NCBI GenBank assembly: GCA_017544405.1 | Contig: JAFYEE010000047.1 | Location: forward strand, 1-36,396 | DNA: 36,396 bases | Origin: Lachnospiraceae bacterium | GTDB taxonomy: Bacteria; Bacillota; Clostridia; Lachnospirales; Lachnospiraceae | Direction of reading: 5' to 3' | The notes under the pieces: model-generated | Told to the model about the DNA's origin: nothing | Database searches by the model: none | The model's input: the letters and a program-made list of their open reading frames with translations, nothing else | Shown: positions 1 to 7,660 of the stretch, in pieces | Layout of the letters: each line of letters starts with the position of its first letter | Numbering within the stretch: the first letter of the stretch is position 1 | Translations under genes and position numbers: made by a program

Positions 1-2
1 AG

Positions 3-80
3 GAAGTGGCACAGAATCCGGATTCCTACACCGGCCAGTACATACGCAAAATGCTGGAAAAGAGCGGCAGAAAGGTTTGA
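3..80 (+). CDS. uvrA: UvrA C-terminus (partial)
   Basis: Only the last 25 codons are in the window. They read EVAQNPDSYTGQYIRKMLEK and end in TGA. The SYTGxYI/L...ML pattern is the usual extreme C-terminus of UvrA, the DNA-damage-recognition ATPase of nucleotide excision repair. The ABC ATPase domains lie upstream of position 1, so the call rests on this tail alone. The next gene starts 5 bases after the stop, so the two glycosyltransferases that follow may be read from the uvrA transcript. Confidence 0.75.
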   Translation, partial: EVAQNPDSYTGQYIRKMLEKSGRKV

Positions 81-85
81 GAGCC

Positions 86-871
86 ATGACGCTGGAGTAT
101 CTGGTCTCCGCCGTGAATCAGGAGGAGACCCTTCCGGAAAAAATGCATCTGGACGCGGATGCCATCGTGATCAACCAGGGCAGGGACTATGCGTTCCGTG
201 AATATGAAAGCGGCGGACACCGGATCCGCTTCTTTTCCATGCCGGAAAAAGGAGTGGGGCTGAGCCGCAACACCGCACTGCAGCGGGCGGAGGGCGACAT
301 CATTCTCTTCGCCGATGAGGATATCGTGTACGCGGAAGGCGCTGCGGAGAAGGTGCTGCGGGCCTTTTCGGAGCATCCGGAGGCGGACATGCTCCTCTTC
401 AACGTGGAGGTGACCGAGGAGCGCAGGACCTATCGAATCGATTCCTTTCGGCGGGTGCACCGCTACAACTGCGGGCGTTACCCGGCCTACAGCTTTGCGC
501 TGCGCCTTCGGAAGGCACGGGAATGCAATCTGTCCTACCATCTCTGGTTCGGCGGCGGTGCCCGGTTCTCCAACGGAGAGGACAGCCTGTTTATCAACGA
601 CTGTCTGAAGGCCGGAATGAAGGTATATGCCGTGCCGGTCACCATCGGGGAGGAGATTCCCCGGCCCTCGACCTGGTTTCACGGCTACAACGAAAAATTC
701 TTTTATGACAGAGGTGTCTTATATCACTACCTGTACGGGCGTCTTGCGCCTGTGATGGGCCTTCGCTTTCTTCTGCGCGGCCGGGACAAGATGTTCGGAG
801 AGCTCTCCTTCGCGGAGGCAAAGCGCCAGATGAGACTCGGCTACCGGCTCGGGAAGGAGGCAAAGGAGTGA
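86..871 (+). CDS. Glycosyltransferase family 2-like protein
   Basis: A 261-residue cytoplasmic glycosyltransferase with a GT-A fold. The N-terminus is less canonical than in most GT2 enzymes (LEYLVSAVNQ instead of VSVIIPVYN). The middle is typical: KGVGLSRNTALQRAEGDIILF followed by an ADED motif in the place of the metal-binding DxD. A second conserved block, NGEDSLFINDCLKAGMK, matches the GEDxxF acceptor-side motif of GT2 enzymes. I chose ATG 86, preceded by AAAGG at 71-75; a TTG at 77 would add three residues and overlap the uvrA stop. The stop overlaps the next glycosyltransferase's GTG (GTGA), so the pair is translationally coupled. The sugar and acceptor cannot be told from the sequence. 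Confidence 0.8.
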   Translation: MTLEYLVSAVNQEETLPEKMHLDADAIVINQGRDYAFREYESGGHRIRFFSMPEKGVGLSRNTALQRAEGDIILFADEDIVYAEGAAEKVLRAFSEHPEADMLLFNVEVTEERRTYRIDSFRRVHRYNCGRYPAYSFALRLRKARECNLSYHLWFGGGARFSNGEDSLFINDCLKAGMKVYAVPVTIGEEIPRPSTWFHGYNEKFFYDRGVLYHYLYGRLAPVMGLRFLLRGRDKMFGELSFAEAKRQMRLGYRLGKEAKE

Positions 872-1761
872 AGCCAAGATTTTCCGTCATTACGGTCTGC
901 CTCAATTCCGGGGAAAAGCTTCGGGAGACCGTGGAGAGCGCCCTGGGACAGGACTTCTCCGATTTCGAGATCATCGTCAAGGACGGCGGCTCGACCGATG
1001 GCTCCGTGGAGACCATCGAGCACAGGTATGCGCCGGCCGGAAGGTCGTCGGACCAGCCCGGGCAGGAGCGTGCAGGGGATGCGGCGGCTCCCTCCGGGCA
1101 GGCGAAGGCGGGAGATGCCAGGGTTCGGATCGTGAGGCGGCAGGATACCGGCATCTACGATGCCATGAACCAGGCGGTGAGCGAGGCGCGGGGCGAGTAT
1201 CTCCTCTTCATGAACTGCGGTGATTTTTTTGCGGATGAGAAGGTGCTGGGTGCGTTGGATGCGGCCATCCGGGAGGACGGGTCTTCCGGGCCGCTCCGGA
1301 TCTATTACGGGGATCGCTATGCGCGCCTTACGGGTTCGGTGGAGTATTCCGCACCGAAGATCACACCGCTCGTGTGCTACCGCAACATTCCCTGCCACCA
1401 GGCCATTTGCTACAGTGCGTCCTGCTTCGAGCGCCGCGGGTACGATCCGAAGTACAAGGTGCGCGCCGACTACGAGCATTTTCTCTGGTGCTATTTTGCG
1501 GGGAAGGCCGCGTTTTGTCACGTTCCCGTCACCATCGCTTCCTACGAAGGCGGCGGCTATTCCGAGACGAAGCAGAATGCGGAGCGCTCCGCCCGTGAAC
1601 ACGCCGAGATCACGCGGCGGTACATGTCCCCCTTTCAGCGCTTCTATTGCCGCGCCTACCTGATCCTCACGCTCCAGCCGCTCCGCCATGCCATCGCCAC
1701 CAACCCCCGCCTCTCCGGCTTTTACAACGCGCTGGTCCGGAGGCTGTATCGTAAGCACTGA
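868..1761 (+). CDS. Glycosyltransferase family 2 (WcaA-like)
   Basis: A 297-residue GT2 enzyme. Residues 5-13 (FSVITVCLN) start the GT-A fold, KDGGSTDGS at 38-46 is the nucleotide-sugar loop, and the block DTGIYDAMNQAVSEARGEYLLFMN is typical of colanic-acid-type GT2 enzymes. The expected DxD position reads NCGDFF. Residues 55-84 are a Pro/Ala/Gly/Gln-rich insertion not expected in the family, inside an otherwise ordinary domain. The GTG start at 868 overlaps the previous stop and has AAGGAGG about 7 bases upstream. It is probably co-transcribed with its neighbour, and transcription ends at the hairpin at 1883-1919. Confidence 0.87.
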   Translation: MKPRFSVITVCLNSGEKLRETVESALGQDFSDFEIIVKDGGSTDGSVETIEHRYAPAGRSSDQPGQERAGDAAAPSGQAKAGDARVRIVRRQDTGIYDAMNQAVSEARGEYLLFMNCGDFFADEKVLGALDAAIREDGSSGPLRIYYGDRYARLTGSVEYSAPKITPLVCYRNIPCHQAICYSASCFERRGYDPKYKVRADYEHFLWCYFAGKAAFCHVPVTIASYEGGGYSETKQNAERSAREHAEITRRYMSPFQRFYCRAYLILTLQPLRHAIATNPRLSGFYNALVRRLYRKH

Positions 1762-1882
1762 GCATTCTTAATTTCCACATGCACTTTTCCAGAACAAAAT
1801 ATTCTACGAAGGGGTTAAGTTACCCCCGGATCCGTCCGATATATCTCTTGAAGTGACGGAACGGATTCCGAAAGAGACTCGC

Positions 1883-1919
1883 AGGGACGCAGATGACCAT
1901 CGTGCGCCCCTTTCTTTTT
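1883..1919 (+). terminator. Intrinsic terminator after the uvrA-GT2 unit
   Basis: AGGGACGCA pairs with TGCGCCCCT (one A.C mismatch), and the helix continues through GAT/ATC with one bulged G around a GACC loop. TTTCTTTTT follows immediately. It separates the upstream transcription unit from mbl. Confidence 0.75.
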
Positions 1920-1968
1920 GGAAAAAATAACCAACACCGACGTGCATTTCCGGCCGCCCGACGTCATA

Positions 1969-2005
1969 TTTCCCACTAGGAAAATCACAGGCAATCGGTT
2001 ATAAT
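1969..2005 (+). promoter_or_regulatory. mbl promoter with inverted repeat at the -35 position
   Basis: TATAAT lies at 2000-2005, giving a leader of about 30 bases before the mbl ATG. No good -35 hexamer sits 16-18 bases upstream. That stretch is instead covered by a 5-bp inverted repeat, TTTCC-CACTA-GGAAA, at 1969-1983. An activator-dependent or alternative-sigma promoter would fit, but this is inference. Confidence 0.55.
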
Positions 2006-2041
2006 ATACTTTTGGAATTGTGATTTTTGAAAGGGGATTTT

Positions 2042-3040
2042 ATGGCTACGACGGATATCGGAATTGATTTGGGGACTGCCAGCGTACTCGTGTACGTAAA
2101 GGGCAGAGGCGTGGTGCTCAAGGAGCCCTCCGTGGTCGCATTCGACCGCAGCACCAACAAGGTAATGGCCATCGGCGAGGATGCAAGACTGATGCTGGGA
2201 AGGACGCCCGGCAATATTCAGACCGTCCGCCCGCTGCGCCAGGGTGTCATCTCGGACTATGAGGTGACCGAGAAGATGATGAAATACTTCGTGCAGAAGG
2301 CCATCGGCCGCCGCACGTTCCGCAAGCCCCGCATCGCGGTCTGTGTACCCAGCGGGATCACCGAGGTCGAGAAGAAGGCCGTCGTGGACTCCGGCTATCA
2401 GGTCGGAGCCAGAGAGGTCATCATCATCGAGGAGCCGATTGCGGCAGCCATCGGTGCAGGCATTGATATCAGCAGACCCTGCGGCAACATGATCGTGGAC
2501 ATCGGCGGCGGCACGACCGACATTGCTGTCATTTCTCTCGGCGGCACCGTGGTCAGCGAGTCCATCAAGATCGCGGGAGATGATTTTGACGATGCCATCT
2601 CCAAGTACATTCGGAAAAAATACAATCTGACCATCGGCGAGCGGATGGCAGAGGATGTCAAGATCCACATCGGATGCTGCTACAAGCAGCCCGAAGTAAC
2701 CAAGATGGAGGTCCGCGGACGTTCCCTCGTGGAGGCACTCCCCAAGACGGTGGAGGTCACTTCCGAGGAGATGGAGGAAGCATTGCACGAGCCTGCTTCC
2801 AAGATCGTGGAAGCCATCCATTCGGTTCTCGAGAAGACGCCCCCCGAGCTCTGCGCGGATATCGCGGAGCGCGGCATCGTGCTGACGGGCGGCGGAAGCC
2901 TTCTGAAAGGCCTCGAGGAGCTGATCTGCAACAAGACCGGCATCACCACGATGACGGCGGAGGATCCCATGACGGCGGTGGCGATCGGCACCGGCCAGTA
3001 CGTGGAGTTTATCTCCCAGTACCACGGCGACAGAGACTGA
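2042..3040 (+). CDS. mbl: MreB/Mbl-family actin-like cell-shape protein
   Basis: A 332-residue bacterial actin homologue, the usual length for MreB/Mbl. It polymerises under the membrane and guides elongation-mode peptidoglycan synthesis. Visible motifs are the phosphate-1 loop GIDLGTASVLVYVKG near the N-terminus, the phosphate-2 loop DIGGGTTDIAVIS (Asp153) and the adenosine motif LTGGGSLLKGL near residue 280. ATG 2042 is preferred over an in-frame TTG at 2027 because AAAGGGGA lies just upstream and the family N-terminus begins at this point. It is followed 33 bases later by flhO and then flhP, the same order as mbl-flhO-flhP in Bacillus subtilis. This is why I prefer mbl to mreB, although sequence alone does not separate the paralogues. 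Confidence 0.88.
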   Translation: MATTDIGIDLGTASVLVYVKGRGVVLKEPSVVAFDRSTNKVMAIGEDARLMLGRTPGNIQTVRPLRQGVISDYEVTEKMMKYFVQKAIGRRTFRKPRIAVCVPSGITEVEKKAVVDSGYQVGAREVIIIEEPIAAAIGAGIDISRPCGNMIVDIGGGTTDIAVISLGGTVVSESIKIAGDDFDDAISKYIRKKYNLTIGERMAEDVKIHIGCCYKQPEVTKMEVRGRSLVEALPKTVEVTSEEMEEALHEPASKIVEAIHSVLEKTPPELCADIAERGIVLTGGGSLLKGLEELICNKTGITTMTAEDPMTAVAIGTGQYVEFISQYHGDRD

Positions 3041-3073
3041 TCCGCCGGGAACCGGCACAGGAAGGAGCGTTCC

Positions 3074-3850
3074 ATGGTTAAAGGTTTATATACCGCTTAT
3101 ACCGGCATGTTGAACGAGCAGCATCGCATGGATGTGCTCAGCAATAATATGGCGAACGTGACGACGGTCGGTTACAAGAAGGAAGGCACGACCAGCCAGG
3201 CCTTTGACGATGTGCTGACGCTGAAGATCAAGGACTCCACGGTCGGTTACAATCTGGCGCAGCGGGAGGGGATCAACAACCGCGGTGTCAAGATCGGCGA
3301 GAATTACGTGGACTGGTCGCAGGGCTCCTTCCGCATCACGGAGAATACCTACGATCTCGCACTCGGCGGACCCGGATTTTTCCAGGTGGAATTCACCAAC
3401 AAGTCCGGCGAGACGCAGACCCTCTATACCAGACAGGGACAGTTCTCCCTGAACATTGACGGGTACCTCGTCAATGACAACGGCGATTACATCCTGAACA
3501 CGGCAGGCAACCGGATCAAACTGAATACGCTGACGGATTCGACCATCGACCAGCAGGGCAATATCTGGCAGAACGGTCAGAGAGTCGACCAGATCGGCGT
3601 GGTGGATTTTGCGGATTACGATTATCTCGAGCGCTTCGGGGAGACCTACTTCACGCCCCTCGAAGGCGCACAGATGACCCGTTCGGATACGAAGATGTAC
3701 AGCGGATATCTGGAGATGTCCAATGTGCAGACCGTCTCCGAGATGGTCAATCTGATCGCAATCTCCCGGCAGTATGAAGCCAATCAGAAGATCATTCAGA
3801 CCATCGACGGCAGTCTGGAAGTCGCCGTCAACCAGCTGGGTCAGGTCTGA
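3074..3850 (+). CDS. flhO: Flagellar hook-basal body protein FlhO (FlgF/FlgG family)
   Basis: A 258-residue rod/hook-family protein exported by the flagellar type III apparatus. The N-terminal flagellar rod motif is clear (GLYTAYTGMLNEQHRMDVLSNNMANVTTVGYKKEG), as is the C-terminal D0 helix motif (VQTVSEMVNLIAISRQYEANQKIIQ). Between them is an FlgE/F/G-type central domain with LALGGPGFFQV and YTRQGQFSLNIDGYLV. There is no Sec signal, as expected. The ATG is preceded by GGAAGGAG. Its position directly after mbl matches flhO of B. subtilis, and the next gene is a paralogue. Confidence 0.88.
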   Translation: MVKGLYTAYTGMLNEQHRMDVLSNNMANVTTVGYKKEGTTSQAFDDVLTLKIKDSTVGYNLAQREGINNRGVKIGENYVDWSQGSFRITENTYDLALGGPGFFQVEFTNKSGETQTLYTRQGQFSLNIDGYLVNDNGDYILNTAGNRIKLNTLTDSTIDQQGNIWQNGQRVDQIGVVDFADYDYLERFGETYFTPLEGAQMTRSDTKMYSGYLEMSNVQTVSEMVNLIAISRQYEANQKIIQTIDGSLEVAVNQLGQV

Positions 3851-3901
3851 TGCGCGGATAGCGGATCGGATCGGGCGCGGGCAGGATAAAGGAGGTACGC
3901 T

Positions 3902-4720
3902 ATGGTAAGAAGCTTATGGACCGGTGCAACCGGAATGCTGGCACAGCAGACCAGCCTCGACAATATCGCGAACAACCTGGCCAATGTGAATACCACGGGC
4001 TACAAGGCACAGACCATCGAGTTCAAGAGCCTGCTCTATCAGAACCTGCAGACCAGGACGACCTCCGCCAACGGAGAGACCAAGCCCGGCAGCGCGCAGG
4101 TGGGACTCGGCGTGCGCAACTCCTCCATCAATACGGTTTTCACGCAGGGTGCGCTGCTCGCATCCGAGCTCGAGACCTCCTTCGCCATCGACGGCAAGGG
4201 ATTTTTTGCGACGCGCGGTGCGGATGGCAATACCTACTACACGAGAAACGGTAATTTCCAGTGGACCACGGGGGCCAACGGCGGCAATATGCTGGCGACC
4301 ACCGACGGTACCCCGATCCTCGACACCTCGGGAAATCCGATCATTCTGAATTCCAGCTATTCCATCAGCTCGGTCCGGATCGACAAGGACGGAACGATCC
4401 TGTATCCCGACACGCAGAACAATCTTCAGTCGCTCGGGATCCGGGTCGGACTCTGGCAGTTCAACAACGCGAACGGCCTGTACCGCGAGGGCGACAGCCT
4501 GTACTCCGTGACGGCGGCCAGCGGTGTGCCGATCAATGAGGCGACGGCGAACGGCATCGAGAAGAGCCGCGTGATCCAGGGCTACCTCGAGGGATCGAAT
4601 GTGCAGATCGCGGACGAGATGGTGAACATGATCACCACGCAGAGAGCGTATGAGCTCAATTCCAAGGTCATCACCACGTCGGATACCATGCTGGATCAGG
4701 CGAACAATCTGAGACGTTAA
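3902..4720 (+). CDS. flhP: Flagellar hook-basal body protein FlhP/FlgG family
   Basis: A 272-residue distal-rod-type protein. The N-terminal motif LWTGATGMLAQQTSLDNIANNLANVNTTGYK, the central FAIDGKGFFATRG and YYTRNGNFQW, and the C-terminal SNVQIADEMVNMITTQRAYELNSKVI are hallmarks of FlgG. AAAGGAGG lies 7-8 bases before the ATG, a very strong ribosome binding site. It follows flhO as in B. subtilis, so flhP is the closer name, but functionally it may be the organism's FlgG if no other copy exists. Confidence 0.88.
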   Translation: MVRSLWTGATGMLAQQTSLDNIANNLANVNTTGYKAQTIEFKSLLYQNLQTRTTSANGETKPGSAQVGLGVRNSSINTVFTQGALLASELETSFAIDGKGFFATRGADGNTYYTRNGNFQWTTGANGGNMLATTDGTPILDTSGNPIILNSSYSISSVRIDKDGTILYPDTQNNLQSLGIRVGLWQFNNANGLYREGDSLYSVTAASGVPINEATANGIEKSRVIQGYLEGSNVQIADEMVNMITTQRAYELNSKVITTSDTMLDQANNLRR

Positions 4721-4750
4721 TGGGACGATGCATAAAGAAAGGGAGGCGCC

Positions 4751-5236
4751 ATGGATTTTTCCGGTATTAACAGCGCATACAGTGATTATTATATGGATGC
4801 CGCGAAAAATGCCGCGTCCGCAGACCTTTCCGAAAAGCTGAAAAATGCTGCGTCGGAGGCGGCTACGGACGAGGAGCTGATGGGCGTCTGCAAGCAGTTT
4901 GAGTCCTATATGCTCGAGCAGGTTATGAAGCAGATGCAGAAGACGGCGACCGTTTTCGGGGAAGAGACCTCCGATACGACGCCGCTGGTGGACTTTTTCA
5001 AGGAGCAGACGATCCAGGAGGTGGCGAAGCAGTCCACGGAGACGAATTCTCTCGGGATCGCGCAGATGCTTTACGAGCAGCTGCGGGTGAACATGGGTCT
5101 GGCGAAGGACATGATCACACCCGAGCAGCTTGCGGCGCGGGCGGAAGCGGCCGAACAGATCGCATCCGCTGCGGAACCTTCCGCGGAGGAGATCGCGCAG
5201 AATGCGGCGGCCAGCGGCGCAGTGGCGGAAAGCTGA
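4751..5236 (+). CDS. Stand-alone rod-binding protein (FlgJ N-terminal domain)
   Basis: A 161-residue protein matching the rod-binding half of FlgJ. The block CKQFESYMLEQVMKQMQKT at about residues 46-64 is the conserved heart, followed by VDFFKEQTIQEVAKQ and a SLGIAQMLYEQL segment typical of rod-cap proteins. It has no C-terminal muramidase domain, unlike enterobacterial FlgJ; stand-alone versions are common in Firmicutes. The last 35 residues are Ala/Glu-rich and probably disordered. GGGAGG precedes the ATG by 7 bases. It is the last gene before the terminator at 5274-5310, so mbl, flhO, flhP and this gene form one unit. Confidence 0.82.
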   Translation: MDFSGINSAYSDYYMDAAKNAASADLSEKLKNAASEAATDEELMGVCKQFESYMLEQVMKQMQKTATVFGEETSDTTPLVDFFKEQTIQEVAKQSTETNSLGIAQMLYEQLRVNMGLAKDMITPEQLAARAEAAEQIASAAEPSAEEIAQNAAASGAVAES

Positions 5237-5273
5237 CGCATCCTTCCACGAAAACAGTTGCGGAGAAACACAG

Positions 5274-5310
5274 GAGCGTGCTACACTTTCGTAGAACGCT
5301 CTTTTCTTTT
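5274..5310 (+). terminator. Intrinsic terminator of the mbl-flagellar operon
   Basis: GAGCGT and CTAC pair with GTAG and ACGCTC around a 6-base loop, with one G.A mismatch between the two helices. TTTTCTTTT follows directly. An open frame that could extend recD2 upstream would begin inside this hairpin, so the recD2 start must lie downstream. Confidence 0.9.
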
Positions 5311-5322
5311 ATCAGTTTGTTC

Positions 5323-5338
5323 CGGGCAGATCTGCCCG
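5323..5338. repeat. 16-bp perfect palindrome upstream of recD2
   Basis: CGGGCAGATCTGCCCG is a perfect palindrome lying 13 bases past the flagellar terminator and 87 bases before the preferred recD2 start. It could be a repressor operator for the recD2-cdaR unit or a small extra hairpin. No known consensus is recognised; it does not match the Gram-positive LexA box. Confidence 0.5.
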
Positions 5339-5424
5339 AGTTTCCAGGAGACCGGAAGAATGAGAGGACGGGCCACGGCCTTCGGGCGCGGAAAGCCCGG
5401 ATGTACGGAAGGAATGTTAAAGTC

Positions 5425-7659
5425 ATGAAATTACCGGAAGCGAAAGAAATCAAGGGGTTTGTGGATCATTTTATCTATCAGAACCCGGTGAACGGATATA
5501 AGGTCTTTGTCCTGATCTCCAGAGGGAAGGAGGTCACCTGCGTCGGCAATTGCAGGGATCTCGAGCAGGGGGAGAATCTTGAGGCCGAAGGGGAATATGT
5601 GCTGAATCCGACCTACGGGCCGCAGTTCGCCATCCGCACGTACAAGGTCGTACCGCCCGCCGATGCCGAATCCATGGAACGTTATCTCGGCTCCGGCGCC
5701 ATTAAGGGCGTGGGAGCTGCGCTGGCGGCCCGGATCGTGAAGACCTTCCGCGACGAGACCTTCCGGATCATCGAGGAGGAGCCGGAGCGCCTGGCGGAGA
5801 TCAAGGGGATCAGCATGCGCAAGGCGATGGATATCGCGGTCCAGCTGGAGGAGAAGCGGGATCTGCGCGATGCCATGGTCTATCTCGGAAAGTATCACAT
5901 CTCGCAGGCTCTGGCGGTCAAGATCTACGAAAAATACGGCACCGATCTCTATGATGTGATGAAGGAAAATCCGTACCGTCTGGCGGAGGATATCAGCGGC
6001 GTCGGCTTCCAGACGGCGGACCGGATCGCGATGGAGATGGGAATGCCGATGAACGCGCAGTTTCGCGTGCGCTGCGGCATCCTCTATACGCTGCAGCAGT
6101 CGATCGGGGAGGGGCACTGCTACCTGCCCGAGGAGGAGCTGGTGGAGCGCTCCGCTGCGGAGCTTCAGACGGAAGGGGACCTTGTCCGCGGAGAGCTGCA
6201 GGGGCTGGAGATCGAGAAAAAGCTCTACCGTCTGGGCGACCGGATCTACACTTCCCTGCTCTACCACACGGAGCTGGGCGTGGCCCGGCGTATGCAGGAA
6301 CTCCTCGTTACCTTCCCGGAGCCCGGCGAGCGGGAGGAGGAGCGCATGGAAAAGGAGATCGGGACGCTGGCCGTCTCCGAGGGGATGACCGTGGATCCTC
6401 TGCAGATCCGCGCGGTGACGGAAGCTGTGCAGAACGGGATTTTCCTGCTTTCCGGCGGCCCCGGCACGGGCAAGACGACCACGATCAATCTGATGATCCG
6501 TTACTTTATGTCCAAAGGGATGGACCTCCTGCTGGCGGCTCCGACCGGACGCGCCGCCAAGCGTATGAGCGAGGCGACCGGTTTTGAGGCGGTTACGATC
6601 CACCGGCTCCTGGAGGTGGGCGGAGGCATGGGGGAGGACACGCATGCCGTGTTCCAGAAAAACCAGGACAATCCGCTGGAGACGGATGTGGTGATCATCG
6701 ACGAGATGTCCATGGTGGATGTACTGCTGTTTCACGCGCTTTTAAAGGCGATCATCCCCGGAACCCGCCTGATCCTGGTGGGGGATGTGGACCAGCTGCC
6801 GAGCGTCGGCCCGGGCCAGGTGCTGCGGGATCTGATGGAGAGCGGGATGTATCCGTACATCCGTCTGGAGAAGATTTTCCGTCAGGCTACAAGCAGCGAT
6901 ATCGTGGTCAATGCGCACAAGATCAACGCGGGGGAACAGATCCGCCTGGATACCGATTCGAAGGACTTCCTGTTCCTCGAAAGAAAGGACGCGGATGTCA
7001 TCAAGCAGATCACGGTCTGGATGATGCGCGACAAGCTGCCCGGGTATGTCCACGCGCAGGTCAGCGATATCCAGGTCCTCACCCCGATGAAGAAGGGGCC
7101 GCTGGGCTGCATCGAGCTCAATGCCTTCCTGCAGTCGGTGCTGAATCCGGAGGCGCCGGGCAAGTCGGAATGCCTGGCGGGGGATCACCGCTTCCGCGAG
7201 GGAGACAAGGTGATGCAGACCAGGAACGATTACCGCATCGAGTGGGAGATCCGCGGAAGCTACGGACAGGTGATCGACAGTGGTCAGGGCGTGTTCAATG
7301 GTGACATGGGTGTCATAAGATCCATCAGCGAGGCGGCCGGCAGCATGGAGGTGGAATACGACGACGGCAAGATCGTCACCTATCCTCTGAACGCACTGGA
7401 GGATCTGGAACTCGCCTACGCCATCACGATCCACAAGGCGCAGGGAAGCGAGTATCCGGCCGTGATCCTGCCGCTTCTCGACCCGCCGCGCATGCTCCGC
7501 TACCGCAATCTGCTCTACACCGGGATCACGCGCGCCAGATCCTGCGTCGTGCTGCTCGGAAGCTCCGATACGATCCGCCGGATGATCGAGGAGACCGGGG
7601 AGCGGGAGCGGTATTCTTCCCTGCAGGACATGATCCGCGCGCTGAAGGAGGAAGGCTGA
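5425..7659 (+). CDS. recD2: RecD2-family ATP-dependent DNA helicase
   Basis: A 744-residue superfamily-1B 5'-3' helicase of the RecD2/YrrC type, acting in DNA repair and replication-fork stability independently of RecBC. The N-terminal 80 residues form the OB-like domain (GFVDHFIYQNPVNGYKV), followed by helix-hairpin-helix segments (GSGAIKGVGAALAARI, LAEDISGVGFQTADRIA). Walker A is GGPGTGKTT at residues 344-352, Walker B is VVIIDE with Asp426-Glu427, then LVGDVDQLPSVGPG and the IFRQA motif. Near the C-terminus YAITIHKAQGSEYPAV (about 665-680) is the UvrD-like motif V/VI region. I chose ATG 5425, with GGAAGGAA 12 bases upstream; ATG 5401 is possible and adds eight residues. One base separates it from comF. 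Confidence 0.93.
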   Translation: MKLPEAKEIKGFVDHFIYQNPVNGYKVFVLISRGKEVTCVGNCRDLEQGENLEAEGEYVLNPTYGPQFAIRTYKVVPPADAESMERYLGSGAIKGVGAALAARIVKTFRDETFRIIEEEPERLAEIKGISMRKAMDIAVQLEEKRDLRDAMVYLGKYHISQALAVKIYEKYGTDLYDVMKENPYRLAEDISGVGFQTADRIAMEMGMPMNAQFRVRCGILYTLQQSIGEGHCYLPEEELVERSAAELQTEGDLVRGELQGLEIEKKLYRLGDRIYTSLLYHTELGVARRMQELLVTFPEPGEREEERMEKEIGTLAVSEGMTVDPLQIRAVTEAVQNGIFLLSGGPGTGKTTTINLMIRYFMSKGMDLLLAAPTGRAAKRMSEATGFEAVTIHRLLEVGGGMGEDTHAVFQKNQDNPLETDVVIIDEMSMVDVLLFHALLKAIIPGTRLILVGDVDQLPSVGPGQVLRDLMESGMYPYIRLEKIFRQATSSDIVVNAHKINAGEQIRLDTDSKDFLFLERKDADVIKQITVWMMRDKLPGYVHAQVSDIQVLTPMKKGPLGCIELNAFLQSVLNPEAPGKSECLAGDHRFREGDKVMQTRNDYRIEWEIRGSYGQVIDSGQGVFNGDMGVIRSISEAAGSMEVEYDDGKIVTYPLNALEDLELAYAITIHKAQGSEYPAVILPLLDPPRMLRYRNLLYTGITRARSCVVLLGSSDTIRRMIEETGERERYSSLQDMIRALKEEG

Positions 7660-7660
7660 T

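Larger units (their letters stand above)
1762..2041. other. Intergenic region between the GT2 gene and mbl
   Basis: I see no gene in these 280 bases. They contain a short GGGGT/ACCCC hairpin around 1811-1827, complementary segments TCCGTC (near 1831) and GACGGA (near 1855), and a perfect CGGAA/TTCCG hairpin at 1857-1870. The terminator at 1883-1919 follows, and then the mbl promoter region. Everything up to 1919 is best read as the structured 3' end of the upstream transcript. Confidence 0.6.

Noticed and set aside
1855..1900. A possible c-di-GMP-I riboswitch before the flagellar operon (GAAA and GGGACGCA phrases)
   Set aside because: Only short pieces match; the second stem with its tetraloop receptor is missing, and the GGGACGCA is better explained as the 5' arm of the terminator stem.
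5278..5424. An upstream extension of recD2 by about 49 residues
   Set aside because: It would begin inside the flagellar terminator hairpin and has no ribosome site; the family N-terminus starts near ATG 5425.
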